Of a stretch of DNA of 64,000 nt, positions 1 through 9,950 are shown one piece after another (position 1 is the stretch's first letter; every line of letters starts with the position of its first letter). The notes beneath the pieces are model-generated. The model had not been told where the DNA came from. It saw nothing but the letters and a program-made list of their open reading frames with translations, and did no database searches. Source of the stretch: Heliopora coerulea (Eukaryota > Cnidaria > Anthozoa > Scleralcyonacea > Helioporidae); NCBI GenBank assembly GCA_030142905.1, contig JASJOG010000186.1, positions 246,001 through 310,000 on the forward strand, given 5' to 3'. The translations under genes were made by a program, and so were the position numbers.

Positions 1-118
1 GAGCTAAGGTGCAAGTCCGATATATACGTGCGACCTAAGCGGAAGCCGGTAGCTCAATGGTGAGAGCGTCTCACCGGTCATCAGGAGGTTGCAGGTTCGA
101 TCCCCATCTGGGACTCAG
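1..118 (+). repeat. tRNA-derived SINE-like repeat
   Basis: A tRNA-like segment (about 48-118) has an A-box-like block (TAGCTCAATGG then TGAGAGC, from 50) and a B box (GGTTCGATCCC at 94-104). It is preceded by a 47-bp head, GAGCTAAGG...GGAAGCC. The same head recurs near 31246-31292 and the tRNA-like part recurs in reverse at 31170-31230 and 35630-35667. Repetition plus the pol III box layout supports a SINE rather than a functional tRNA. The left end lies outside the window. Confidence 0.6.
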
Positions 119-814
119 AATCGTTTTCTGAGTACAGGGCTTGACGATCATTCATCTCTCTTAACCCAATATTTTTGGTGGTAAATTTTCATGTAGTGAG
201 AACAACAGAAGTAAATGATTAACAACGTTGAACTGATCAAAATTTGGTCGTGGGTGTATACAAAAGATCATTTTTACACCTTTCGTAAAAGCAACACGGT
301 CCTTTTGCTTTTATTATTTCAAAAACATACTTGGGAACTTGGGCATGAACGACTTTAAGTTCAATGGTACGTACTTTAAATAAATCAGATCAATCTTTCG
401 GACCTGTGGAAAGGGCAAATTAACAGTATATGGAAAGGAATATGAGAACAACAACAAACGTTACGCACAATTCTAGCAGCACCATCTTAAAAAACTGGGC
501 AGCAGAATGTTTAATAGTATTAATCATGGTTGCCATACTTCTGAAACTCGATCAGTGTTGTTATTCAGAAGCACTTGCTTAAAATGTTCCGCTCTCACAT
601 GCAGTGAAAACGATTCTGTTTATCAATACATCACATAAAATTCGAGTTTAAAAAAGTTTGAATCAGTTTTTGTTAAAAAATGTAGCAATTGCTTTGCCTG
701 TACTCTCAAGTATTTTAAAGTGTACTGACATGCACATGCCAAGACGCACAATTTTGCATCCTTTACAATCTAAGTAAGACGACATGGAGCCAAGGTATTT
801 CCAACTAACCTTAC
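119..814. other. non-coding stretch, no gene seen
   Basis: AT-rich sequence without a supported exon. It should be intron or intergenic sequence on the 3' side of the exon at 815-1115; the exon that follows must lie left of the window or is too small to call. Confidence 0.4.
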
Positions 815-1115
815 AACGTTTTGAGGAAGATGCAAATGTTCCTTCTTATCTAAGGGCACACAGAAAAAGACTTCTTGTTCACTTCTAAGGCGTCTTTGAA
901 AAGTTTCTCCCTCAAAGCCCCACTTTCTTTTCACTTTCTCTAATTCGATTTTAGGAGCCAACACAGCCGATAGGATATTCGGTTTTTCGTTTGTATCGTG
1001 TGCTGCCAAAACAATTGCATTGCAGGCCGCGGGTGAATAATGTGGAGAGTCATTGGTAATTCTTTCATAATTTTCTGCACTAGCTTGTTCATTCTTCTTT
1101 ACAAGCGCAGAACGG
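815..1115 (-). CDS. exon of ZU5/Death-domain gene, region after ZU5
   Basis: Open exon candidate of about 100 codons. Read on the minus strand it is preceded by a TTTTTAG acceptor and followed by GTAAGG. The peptide is charged (…PKIELEKVKRKWGFEG…VFFCVPLDKKEHLHL) and has no motif I can name. Its place after two ZU5-type exons on the same strand suggests the UPA-like or linker region seen in UNC5/PIDD/ankyrin-type proteins, but that is inferred from order only. If the exon border is wrong the frame still stays open to a stop at 770. The next exon would be off the left edge. Confidence 0.45.
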
Positions 1116-1416
1116 CTAAAAATATAGCAACAGTAAATTTCTTTAACAGTTCTCGAATAATCTTCTAAGACGACTATTAGAAATAAAATAGTCAGTAAAC
1201 TGTTGGACTGGAGTATCAACGGTTGTGGGTTGGATAGTCTTGTAGTTTAGCTGGCAGAGCTCGCTTATTTTAGTAGAGTTCATTTAGTTCGTTTGGTAGA
1301 GATGAAAGTTTAAGGTTAGTTGATCTTAGGTTATATGAAATGTGGAATTTGAGAATGAAAAGGTTATGGACTAAATAATTTCTTCACGTCGGATAATTCA
1401 CTTCTCGGTGTCTTAA

Positions 1417-2588
1417 CCCTATTTCACATGGGGGGGGGGGTGTTTTTGGCCCCCCCCCCACCTATACTTTGTTTCATAAAATTTGAACCGCTTGTCCAAT
1501 TCGGCTGAAATTTTGTGACTTTTAATATTTTTTTATTGCGGTTATTTTGCTATAAAGAAGTTTTAAAAATTTTCGCGTTTTCCGGGCTTAATTCCACTTT
1601 TGTCGCCAGGGGGTGAAAAATCACTTTTTGCGGTTTTACAATCTTTGGTTTTATTTTCGTCTGATTAGATTTTTTGGACAATAATGTTGAATTTTTTTTG
1701 CCTGCCAATTACATCTTAGGTCTAAGACAAATTTGAATGTGCAATCATCATTTTTATTTTTTTTTCAGGGGGTAAAATTCAATTCCGGCAGTTATTTTTT
1801 GAACTCAAACGTTCTAATGTTTTTCTCAAACTTTGATGTCTTTTTTGATTTTTTATCACACTGATTTATTACTACATCTTCAATTTAGTTCTATGTGTGC
1901 CTTTTTCAACTGGAAAATGCAGTCTCGGGAGTAAACACAATAAGTTACTTTCAGGTATTCTGTAATTAGTAATTAGTGGAATACAAATCACAGGCAAAAC
2001 GTTTCTTTTATACAAATCTTCAAAGCTTCCCTTTTGTATGAAAGTGTTAGTTGAATCCATTATTGATATTTTGATGTATAGAAAGAAGTGTAAAACTGAT
2101 TAGAAACCCTACTTATCTGAGGTATTGAAAAACGTGTGAAAAGTTACAAAAGTTACAACAAGTGACAGGACGTCGAACAACCAGCAGCACTTGAAGCTCC
2201 AAGTGATCGAAAAAGATGCTTTTACTGCATCGAACAGTTGAAGGGAAAGCCTCATTACAAGGAACAAAAGAACAAACTTGGCAAATCTAAGCATTGTTGT
2301 CCATCCTGTCAAAGAACAGTATGTACATAGCACGCAAGCTACGTATGTAATGAATGCATTGAAAAATTCCACATATAGACTTGAACGGACACCCAGCAAA
2401 GACAATTGAAAAAAAAATTTTTTGTAGATATTTTGATGTTTTTTGACTAGCAATATATTTTTCTAGCATATCCCAAAGTTTCATGCATTTCCCATTTCCC
2501 GTTCTCGAAATAATTAGGGGGGGGGGCCAAAAAGCCCCCCCCCCTCCATGTGAAATAAGGGCATACCGATATGCCATGTTAAATAGGG
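1417..2588 (+). mobile_element. piggyBac-like element remnant with TTAA ends
   Basis: Both ends sit inside TTAA (1413-1416 and 2589-2592), the piggyBac target. The terminal inverted repeats begin CCCTATTT and share an ATTTCACATGG block. Next to each end is a hairpin of a G-run and a C-run around a TTTTTGG loop (about 1430-1460 and 2517-2548). A C-terminal transposase fragment lies inside on the plus strand (2166-2330). At 1172 bp the element is far shorter than an autonomous piggyBac, so it is a non-autonomous relic. It lies in an intron of the ZU5 gene. Confidence 0.7.
2166..2330 (+). pseudogene. piggyBac transposase C-terminal cysteine-rich domain, fragment
   Basis: Fifty-four codons followed by a TAG, with a TGA immediately upstream in frame. 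The peptide contains RKRCFYC, then about 20 residues later KSKHCCPSCQ and RTVC. The CxxC…CCxxC…C spacing matches the cysteine-rich C-terminal domain that piggyBac transposases use to bind terminal repeats. The catalytic DDD region is absent within the TTAA borders. It is on the opposite strand to the host exons around it. Confidence 0.6.
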
Positions 2589-2673
2589 TTAAGGTGCTGA
2601 AGCTTAAGGTACTGAGATGGCAAAAGGTAAAAATTTGGCGAATAAAGGCATGTAGCTAATTTTCTTAACTTAC

Positions 2674-3014
2674 TTGCTGAAATGCTTCACAGAAAATGTT
2701 ATTTTCAGTTTATTCTTTCTCAAGCGTTCTACCATTGCATTCACATCATCTTCTGCACTTCTCCATTTGTGCGTATTATGGGAATCCTTGTGGCTGCGTA
2801 ACAGTACTCCATATTTTGAGGAAAAGGGAAACTTCATGCCAACAGGGAAAAACTCTTCGTTCATATCTGCTATGTCTTCATGACAGTATACCAGCTCTAC
2901 GTCAACAAGTTTTAAAAAAGGTTTCTCTTGCCCAGAAACCTTGATAACTGGAAAGCACACCAAGTCCTCATTAAGCCACGTATTCATATCATGGACTTCA
3001 TCAGCTGGAAACAA
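2674..3014 (-). CDS. exon following second ZU5-like segment
   Basis: Open on the minus strand between a TTAATTTCAG acceptor (ending 3015) and a GTAAGTT donor (2673). It encodes about 113 residues beginning LFPADEVHDMNTWL and including VCFPVIKVSGQ and MKFPFSSKYGVLL. It directly follows the ZU5-like exon at 3832-4067 and precedes the exon at 815-1115 in transcription order. The β-strand-rich, FP-containing sequence fits the end of a ZU5 domain or a UPA domain in a UNC5/PIDD-like protein. Family membership is inferred, while the splice borders are visible. Confidence 0.6.
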
Positions 3015-3831
3015 CTGAAATTAATACAAACAACATAAGCAATTAGCAGCTGACTATTTCTAAAACTTAAAAAAGTGAAAAAATATTCCGCAAAACAACA
3101 TGATCTTGTGAAGTCAAGATTTGAGTTGAATAGCAAGACGAAAGATGAATCAAGACTATATTTTGAGTTTATTTAAAACTCAATGTCAAACCTACTCTCA
3201 TGATAATTCATTCAAGTTGGACTTCGGGTATCAACAGTCGATAAATGCTCCTGCGAAACGCCTGGCCAACATTTCCAGTTGTACAATGAGTAAACTGTAC
3301 TTGGTAAGTTTATGTTCATAGTTTAATCATGCCAAAATTATTTCTTCTTTGAAGTCTTATCTGTTGATGCATGGATGTCATAAAAAAAAAAATTCTGGTC
3401 TCTCTGAAGAATCAGACAGTTATTCACTGAAGATTGCGTCTATAAAAACTTTCTCATGATGTTACCCATGATACCATTCCGATATATTTCCCCGGTATTT
3501 ACGCTTAAGTCAGTTGGAAATAGAGCAACAAGCAAGTAAAATATCAATAATAACCTACGAAGAGCGCGTTAACAATGGTCTGCTCCTGGGGCCCTAATGT
3601 ACCATTGTATATTTATATACCATCTTCCCATGCCCTACTCCTAACTTTATATTTATAGTTGAGTCAGTACCGCTTTGAACTAGTGAAGCCACAAGAACTA
3701 GATTACAGCTTGCCATCCCATATGCCATCTCTTCGTAGCCTTCTCCCGATTTTGTCCTTGTTAAGCAATAATGCTCAATTTTTAAACATTACTTTAACAT
3801 TTGGACGCCTTTAAAAATCTTGTGGTCTTAC
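3015..3831. other. intron, no features seen
   Basis: AT-rich intervening sequence between two well-bordered minus-strand exons. I see no open frame, repeat or RNA motif that I can support. Confidence 0.5.
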
Positions 3832-4067
3832 CTGGACACTAAGATGGCATTTTTCTTCCACAGCACCAGCTGGAAAACTTAATTTCAGTTGACTCTCGTC
3901 TCCATAAGATTTAGAGTGAACATAAGTTTCCGTTGGTTGTACCACGATATCGTTTGACCTGATTCTAGCAACTACAACCAATGTACCTGTTTCTACGATA
4001 GTGGCTTTTGCAATTGGCAAATGATTGATTATTTCACTGAAATCTGACAGAATTTCCTCTGGAAAAT
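3832..4067 (-). CDS. exon with start of a second ZU5-like segment
   Basis: Bordered by a TTGACTTCAG acceptor and a CAG|GTAAGA donor, 236 nt. The encoded peptide carries SQLKLSFPAGAVEEKCHLSV. This resembles the opening strands of ZU5 domains, where a conserved FPxGAV-type turn follows the first strand. Two ZU5 segments in a row occur in PIDD and ankyrin proteins, so a ZU5-ZU5 arrangement is possible. The exon runs into 2674-3014. An ankyrin-like identity is less likely because neighbouring exons encode Death domains of the small type and no ankyrin repeats are seen. Confidence 0.6.
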
Positions 4068-4264
4068 CTGAAGTCAAAAAGCAAACTTTATTTATTTTCT
4101 TGAATTATGTTTGCCCAAATTACTTAATTTTGCTTAATACAATTTCAGAATCATCCCCAGGAGAACATGAAGGGAATATTTCATGAATTAACCATTAATG
4201 AAATCTTCCCTTCATGTCGCCTAATACAACCTGACAAACAAACAGACTTCTATCAGTACATTAC

Positions 4265-4599
4265 CTTCGGGTTTACTAAATCGTTCCGTAGTTAAATCTT
4301 CAACTTCGGTTGCCAATCTCTGTACAGTAAGATCATAGTAGTCAGCATAGGCCCCATCCTCAGCGGCTGAGTGGGAGAGAAAAACTGTGACCGGTTTATC
4401 AAAGGAAACTCTTTCAGGTTCCATCTTCATAATCTTGCTACAAAATGCATCTCCATTTCTTGGCTTTACCAGAATGTCTTTGTACCTTACACGAGTACAT
4501 TTTAAGATTACTGGGTTCGAAACTGCGTGAGCGGGAAAATGGAGATAAGCACTGGCAGCAGCAAAGACAATACTTTCAGACTGTTCACCAGTGGTAAAA
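4265..4599 (-). CDS. ZU5 domain exon
   Basis: 335-nt exon with acceptor TTGTTAG (4600-4601) and a GTAATG donor at 4264. Residues include YLHFPAHAVSNPVILKCTRV, then NGDAFCSKIMKMEPERVSF and DKPVTVFLSHSAAED. This is the core of a ZU5 domain as found in UNC5-like proteins: the FPxxAV strand, a basic strand with VRYKD, then a KPVTVxLSHS strand. ZU5 domains are cytoplasmic β-domains that scaffold signalling and often sit beside Death domains. The domain is completed upstream by the exon at 5725-5896. Confidence 0.75.
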
Positions 4600-4720
4600 C
4601 TAACAACGAGAAATTATCAATCATTTGTCAGTAAAGGCAAATCAATCAACGATAGAAATAAAGCATTCAATAAATGGTTTAAATCCGGGTTTTACGGATG
4701 TTGTACTTCGCACATTTTGT

Positions 4721-4932
4721 AATGTTGTATTTCACACATCCAGATTATTGTTTTAGTTTATGTCTGACGTTTTGGTTTCTTGCACGGAGACAATCTTCAG
4801 AGACGTTGATGATAGCAGTTGAAGAACTGATGATGACATCATTAACGTCATTCTGAAGATGGTCTCCGTACAAAAAACAGAAACGTAAGACTTAAACCAA
4901 AACAACAATCTGGATGAGCGAAATACAACATT
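4721..4932. repeat. foldback repeat with imperfect inverted arms
   Basis: Left arm 4721-4806 (AATGTTGTATTTC…) pairs with right arm 4844-4932 (…GAAATACAACATT), leaving a short spacer. Each arm carries the string CTGAAGAT…GTCTCCGT…ACAGAAAC or a close variant, which resembles a hammerhead core. The repeat sits in the intron upstream of the ZU5 exon and is probably a Penelope-type terminal repeat pair. Confidence 0.65.
4762..4804 (-). ncRNA. hammerhead ribozyme-like motif (type I, short)
   Basis: On the minus strand: helix I half GUCU, core CUGAAGA (CUGANGA), a helix II stem UUG/CAA with large loop, GAAAC, then …GUC and the helix I partner AGAC. The core nucleotides and the GUC cleavage triplet are present. 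Helix I is only 4 bp and helix III is very weak, so activity is doubtful. Confidence 0.35.
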
Positions 4933-5204
4933 ACAGACAACCCACCCCCAAAAAAGACAACTAGATAAAGTTGTCTTGACAACTTAACATTTTCAACACT
5001 CTGCTTATTACATGACTCATATCCTTTTGATTTACAAGACGATCTTTTCAAAATTACGCCTTTCCTTCAAGTTTTCCAAAATATTGAGTTGTTTATATTT
5101 TCGATTTTGACAACAATTGTATCGATCGACTCATGAAAGAGTTGGTATCGCATTTCAAAATAAGAATTATCAGGATTAACACGGTCTGAGACCGCAAATC
5201 ACCG

Positions 5205-5250
5205 AAATCCTTGCAAGTCGATGGTTACAGCGTCTTACTAGTCATCATAC
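5205..5250 (+). repeat. decayed SINE A-box fragment
   Basis: The stretch AGTCGATGGTTACAGCG then TCTTACTAGTCATCA aligns with the tRNA-like head of the SINE at the window start (AGCTCAATGGTGAGAGCG, TCTCACCGGTCATCA). No B box follows. Confidence 0.3.
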
Positions 5251-5724
5251 CTTCTAACTTTTACAGGCGTAACAAGTTTTAAAAAATGGGTTTTTTATTT
5301 TTTATTTACATTTTTAAAATTTTTAAAAGCGTAAGTTAGACGTATACTCGTAAACTGGTTAAACAAAACAATTAGTGACGATAGACAATAGTATCAAAGG
5401 TTGTTTTGAGTTGCATGATGGACAGGAAAACTAGAAAACATTACCTGGGCTGTCCGAGCCAAGGAACACACGAAAAAAATGTCAGTGACTTGAGTTTCGA
5501 AATAACTAGTACGACAAATTAAACAACAACAAAAACAGCGGCAACCGCAACTAAATTACAGTTATTTACAGATAATCATAGTCATAATTTTAACAATAAC
5601 GGCAAGAGAAAAACGAAAAAAGTGAAATTGTTAATAGTGAATAAGTAAACAAACAAACAAACGAACGAACAAACAAGCGTACCGTTAAATAAATGAACAG
5701 AGAAATCAAAGAACTAATGCTTAC

Positions 5725-5896
5725 TAAATTTCATGCGCAACATCTCCAGTCTGGTCCACTTCCACAGCTATTATGAATCCTGAGTTCATCTTGTCTAAAG
5801 GAATAAAAGCATTACGAAAATTCAGCCAAACAGGAGTTCGGTTTATGTCACATCTATACTGAATGACGATGTAGAAGAAAAATACAAATTCGTATA
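5725..5896 (-). CDS. exon preceding ZU5 domain
   Basis: 172 nt between a TTTTTTTCTGCAG acceptor and a GTAAGC donor. It encodes FFYIVIQYRCDINRTPVWLN followed by GFIIAVEVDQTGDVAHE, a β-strand-like segment. It reads straight into the ZU5 exon at 4265-4599 and probably supplies an N-terminal strand or a second β-domain. I cannot name it independently of its neighbour. Confidence 0.5.
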
Positions 5897-5962
5897 CTGC
5901 AGAAAAAAAAAATAAAAATGTCATAAGCTCGTTAAGCTGGGATAATTGAAAATTTAAGCCAC

Positions 5963-6266
5963 CTTTCGCTTCAAGGATTTCAACAACGTCATGTCGTTTC
6001 ATCTTCCTAAGAATTTCAATAAGTCGCTTCAATTCATTTCCACGTTGGCTTCTCCAATGAGACAAAATGCCATCCGCAGGATTCTACGACAATTTGAATC
6101 TGGCAATTTGATTTGTGGAGTAACCCATGTATTGTGCCAATACTTCACAGTCTCCACCCGGAGTGGGCACGTCTAACTTCATACAGGAGCGTTCGTAGAC
6201 ATTTAAAGTAAATCATAAATTGTTCGTAAATCTGCATAAAAAGGACAATAATGTACCATGCTCTTT
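5963..6266 (-). pseudogene. broken Death-domain exon
   Basis: The sequence aligns residue by residue with the intact Death-domain exon at 10173-10480: ELKRLIEILRKMKRHDVVEI versus DRLIEILKKMKRHDVVEILE. In the same frame it has a TGA (complement of 6213-6215) and a TAG (complement of 6084-6086), so the domain cannot be read through. The donor G|GT at 5962 and the acceptor region are kept. It is a decaying duplicate; transcripts probably skip it. Death domains are six-helix homotypic interaction modules used in apoptosis and innate signalling. Confidence 0.7.
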
Positions 6267-6289
6267 CTCAAACAATATGTTAAATGAAA

Positions 6290-8500
6290 TACTTTTAGAT
6301 ATTGCGTATCATCAGGTTCGAAAGACCAAAAGTTTCCGTTCATCCGTATTCTGAGGACGCCCGATTTTAACGTCTACTAAAATGTAGGGCTGTCCACTTG
6401 ACTTACTCCCACCTAATATCTCAAAAAGGCAGGAAAACACTTTATGATATGGCTATTAAACTGAATTATAAAATAAGTTTCCTATTGGCGATTGCAAAAA
6501 AGTATATTTTAGAACAAGGTTTCGAGGAGAGACTGAGAAAGAATCAATTGATAAGGAATTGAAACTAATTACGTACTTCAAAACATGTACCACCTATTCC
6601 TAACCCTAATACCAACCCTAACCCTAACCATAGCTTTAAACACAACCTAAAAACCAGCATAACTCTCTAAATAATCCTTGAACTCTATTACACCCCCTCG
6701 TTCCTAGGCTTTTGCAGAAACTTTATTTTATTGTATACTTTTTAGCTATTACCGTTTCCTATTACGCACGCAATGATTGGTCAGTTACCGTGTTTATATC
6801 AGGCTATGCAAATACGGTTATGACATCACAGTGCCGCTTTACTCCAGAATTTGTTCTAGGCGCGAATGAGAACTTCTGATTGGTTTACGAGTGTCTAAAA
6901 ACCTTGCCATTTGATGCTGAAAATTAAGTTCGTTATTCACAGTTATTCTTGCTCAGTTCTTTGCTCATCTTATTAAAGAAATAGAAACTGCTTTGTTCTG
7001 TTAATAAAGCCTGATGCAAACACTCGTATGGGTTGCGAGTACCCTCAAACGGCTGTATAATTCTAATTCTCCCAACCTTCTCCTCGTATTTGTATCATGC
7101 TATATAAACATGGCAAAACAATTTCAATTTCTTTTTCAAAATTTGGTTAACTTGTCACCAGAGGATAACTCCTATTCAGCAAACAACATGTGTCCATTGC
7201 ACAAGTTTGGTTATTCAAAGGAACGACAGCACTGTCCTCTTACTACGTTAAATCCGTTCATTTTTTCACTGAATAGCGAATTCATTTACTCATGACGGTA
7301 TATCCATCGGAAAAGGTATCCAGACTTTGAAAAACCGACCGAACAAGTGCATTTAAATGAAGGTCGGCGCATCTTTAGTTAGACTTGGACTGCTGTTTTC
7401 ATTATTGCATATTTTTTATATGTATAGGCTTTTCCAAGAAAAATTTAAGTTTTGTCTGATCCGTTGTAAGCTCATAGGGAAAAACTGAACTCAGATGGAT
7501 CGTTTCAACTCAACGCCAAGAGATTCACAAGACAAAATACATAGTCATCTTGGGTGAACGACAACATAACTTAATTAAAAATGTGTGATTTAGGTAGACC
7601 ACAAAATAACTAAACGAGTTTTACAACTAATGTCGCCAACTATCAATGGAAAACTGTATGGGCGGAACCTGGAAAGAATGGAAGCAATTGCCCTCACTTG
7701 TGAAACAGTCCTATATTTCAAAACATACAGCATCTTTTCCAAGGAAATTGTGGGGGTTTTTTTCGTTGTTTTTCTTTTTTTGTTTGTTTTTATTTTGTTC
7801 AATATTTTTGACAGGAAATGCATCTTTGGTGCGTTTTCAAGGCTCTAAAACAGAAAAATATATCCACGGGTAGCATAAAAATTATTGAACTGACTTCCCT
7901 TACAGAAAACCTGGTCGCATCTCTGAAAACTGCATTTAAGTTAAAGTTAAAGAGAAAACTACAACCAGAAGTACTTGGAAATGACCCTTTTTGACCATTA
8001 ACGACTTTGGGATATCATCAAACTCATCGAACTGAATTACCGCCTTACTTTCACTTACACTGGAAGTTCTACCGTCTTTTTAATTATATCTTACCAATTC
8101 CTTTGATTTTAGGCAGACTGGACTCCTCATCCTCAATGAGCTTATCGGAATACGGCTTGGTTACACCACTAGGCTTTCCGAAGCTATGTTCTAGACCAGA
8201 AAATAAATAAACCGCAACCGACTTTAGTAGAAATGAATTTAATACTAAAATGTGCTGTTTTAAAATATATGCAGACTATATTCATGCATCTGGTTCTCTA
8301 CAAATACAATTTAAAAAACACTGAAGGCATAATTACAATGCAAAAATGAAAATTAAGTCGGGTACTGAAGAATTTCTTTTACAATATTTTCTTTCAAGCT
8401 GCTATTTGGTTTGAGAATAATTTTAGAATTCAGTTAAAACGACTAGGTGGGGTTAATCCTTAGCAAGAGAGATCTGGCCGATCGACGGAAACCGGAATAT
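6290..8500. repeat. exon-block repeat unit 1
   Basis: This stretch aligns over nearly its whole length with 42850-45138 and 14200-17510, for example the block TATTGCGTATCATCAGG (6300), the TATATCCATCGGAAA block (7300) and the linker exon at 8095-8190. It is more distantly similar to 10500-11700. The unit preserves empty insertion sites for elements found in its paralogues. Confidence 0.75.
8095..8190 (-). CDS. acidic linker mini-exon, copy 1
   Basis: A 96-nt phase 1-1 exon: acceptor TTCTGGTCTAG, donor G|GTAAG. It encodes HSFGKPSGVTKPYSDKLIED then EESSLPKIKGI. It is nearly identical to exons at 17041-17136 and 44668-44763 and similar to 11273-11374. The acidic, Ser-rich peptide has no domain I recognise. 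Symmetric phase lets such exons be duplicated without breaking a reading frame. It lies between Death-domain exons on the same strand, so it may link them. Confidence 0.6.
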
Positions 8501-8536
8501 GATTTTCTTTTGTATTTTCCTCATGAATTCTTAATG

Positions 8537-8540
<4 letters not shown>

Positions 8541-8572
<32 letters not shown>
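8541..8572. repeat. (TA)n microsatellite
   Basis: Pure TA dinucleotide run. Confidence 0.9.
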
Positions 8573-8574
<2 letters not shown>

Positions 8575-9014
8575 TTCAACTTTTTTGGCTTACGAAAGAT
8601 AAATTTCCAAACTTTCTTCACGAATTAGAGTATTAAGAGGTGAATTTCATAAGACATTTAAAAAACTCCCAGTTCGTGCTTTATCCGGTCTAAAACACTT
8701 GGCTATCATCTCGTGTTTTAAGTCTCAATTGAACACTTCTGCTATGTTTTTAAATATTACATATAAAATCATTAAGAATTTTAAAAAAAACACAAAAGAA
8801 AATCGTAACCGTGTCGTGCCTTTATATGTAAAGAAGTTCATCTTTTTCGGCTTACAAAAAGTAAATTTCCAAACTTTCTTCGCGAATTAGCGTATTAAAT
8901 GGTCCATTTTAGAAGCCATCTAAAAAACGCGCAGTACTTGCTTTATCGGATCTAAAACACTCGGAAATAGCCTCGAGTTTTAAATCCCGATAGAGGGTTT
9001 TTAAATATTACACA

Positions 9015-9021
9015 GATATAT

Positions 9022-9112
<91 letters not shown>
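9015..9112. repeat. (GATA)n microsatellite
   Basis: About 24 consecutive GATA units directly beside the foldback at 9111-9240. Confidence 0.95.
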
Positions 9113-9113
<1 letters not shown>

Positions 9114-9240
9114 AATGTTACCAAAGGATGTTCGTTGTTACTATTAGTTTCACGCCCGTAGACGATCTTCAGACAACTCTGAAGATCGTCTACGGGCGTG
9201 AAACTAATAGTAACAACGAACATCCTTTGGTAAAATTTTA
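9111..9240. repeat. near-perfect palindromic foldback, 62-bp arms
   Basis: Arms 9111-9172 and 9179-9240 are reverse complements with one mismatch and only six bases between them. The arm includes CTGAAGATCG and CGGGCGTGAAACT. Such short-spacer inverted copies are typical of head-to-head Penelope-type terminal repeats. Confidence 0.85.
9134..9177 (-). ncRNA. hammerhead ribozyme-like motif in foldback
   Basis: On the minus strand: GUUGU, core CUGAAGA, helix II CGUC/GGCG around UACG, GAA, helix III ACU-AAU-AGU, cleavage base A, then ACAAC. Helix I GUUGU/ACAAC is a perfect 5 bp and helix III closes as A15.1-U16.1. All conserved core positions are present. The other arm on the plus strand lacks the helix I complement, so only one strand forms the motif. 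Confidence 0.5.
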
Positions 9241-9330
9241 TCTATTTTGCTCTATCTTCCAGGATATTGAGCACTTTTAGAATTGTCGATAAATCATTCG
9301 ACTATATATATATATATATATATAGTCGAA

Positions 9331-9559
9331 TGCAGTTAGATATCGCTCTATGGCCCCTTGGTACATATTGAGCGCTCTACAGGATGAGTCATGCCGCTAG
9401 CGGATTTGCGCACGCTCACTAGTCTCTAGTTAGGCGCTCTGGCATGGCTTAGATGTACCACATGCGTGGCACATTTGAGTTGCCTATATAATGTAGGCCT
9501 CTCCATCCTGCTCGTCAGCACTGCACTGATGAGGTCCAATAGGCCGAAACGGTTCCGTC
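9331..9559 (+). repeat. retrozyme-like 229-bp monomer
   Basis: Begins TGCAGTTAGATATCG and ends at the predicted hammerhead cleavage base at 9559. It aligns with the 229-bp tandem unit at 40114-41032 with scattered differences. The length from cleavage product start to cleavage site is exactly 229, the same period as the tandem array. It is flanked on both sides by TA microsatellite. Confidence 0.75.
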
Positions 9560-9564
9560 TGCAG

Positions 9565-9565
<1 letters not shown>
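9520..9565 (+). ncRNA. type I hammerhead ribozyme
   Basis: ACUGCA, CUGAUGA, helix II GGUC/GGCC, CGAAA, helix III CGG-UU-CCG, GUC cleavage triplet (9557-9559), UGCAGU. Helix I ACUGCA/UGCAGU is perfect. Compared with the copies at 40.3-41.0 kb, one helix I A-U pair is replaced by G-C on both strands and helix II shows a U-G wobble, so the structure is preserved by covariation. The 3-bp helix III is the short form seen in metazoan repeat hammerheads. Confidence 0.85.

Positions 9566-9605
<40 letters not shown>
9566..9605. repeat. (TA)n microsatellite
   Basis: TA run directly after the hammerhead, in the same relative place as the TA run after the array at 41033. Confidence 0.9.
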
Positions 9606-9608
<3 letters not shown>

Positions 9609-9950
9609 CAATCAGTTTCTATATTGACTTTATGTAGAGTGCTCAATATCTTGTAAGATAGAGCAGATATAAAATAAACAAGCTTAAAATTTTGTTTATT
9701 TTATATATATATATATATGTATATGCATATGTATATATAAATAAGCCAGAATCAAAACAGTGGCGATGGAAGTATCAAATGTAAAGAAAATTCTTGTGAT
9801 AAAAATTATAGCCCAACAGATAATTTTAAAAAGACTCATAGCGACACAAATTTCCTAAAGACATAAAATTTTAATAATTTTTATAAAATTATTTTTATTT
9901 TATTTTTATTTAATAAAATTATTTTATAAAATTATTTTTATTAAATTTTT

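Noticed and set aside
49..118. Functional tRNA gene
   Set aside because: The A and B boxes are present but the sequence repeats with extra head sequence at 31 and 35 kb and I could not draw a clean cloverleaf; SINE is the better reading.
2109..2577. Minus-strand hydrophobic ORFs at 2.1-2.6 kb
   Set aside because: They lie antisense to the piggyBac cysteine-rich fragment and lack splice or start support.
6600..6660. Telomere-like CCCTAA repeats (CCTAACCCTAATACC…)
   Set aside because: Only a few degenerate units in an intron block that is copied at 14.3 and 43.2 kb; not a telomere or a clear interstitial array.
9008..9223. Frame with repeated YLSI motif
   Set aside because: Translation of the GATA microsatellite.
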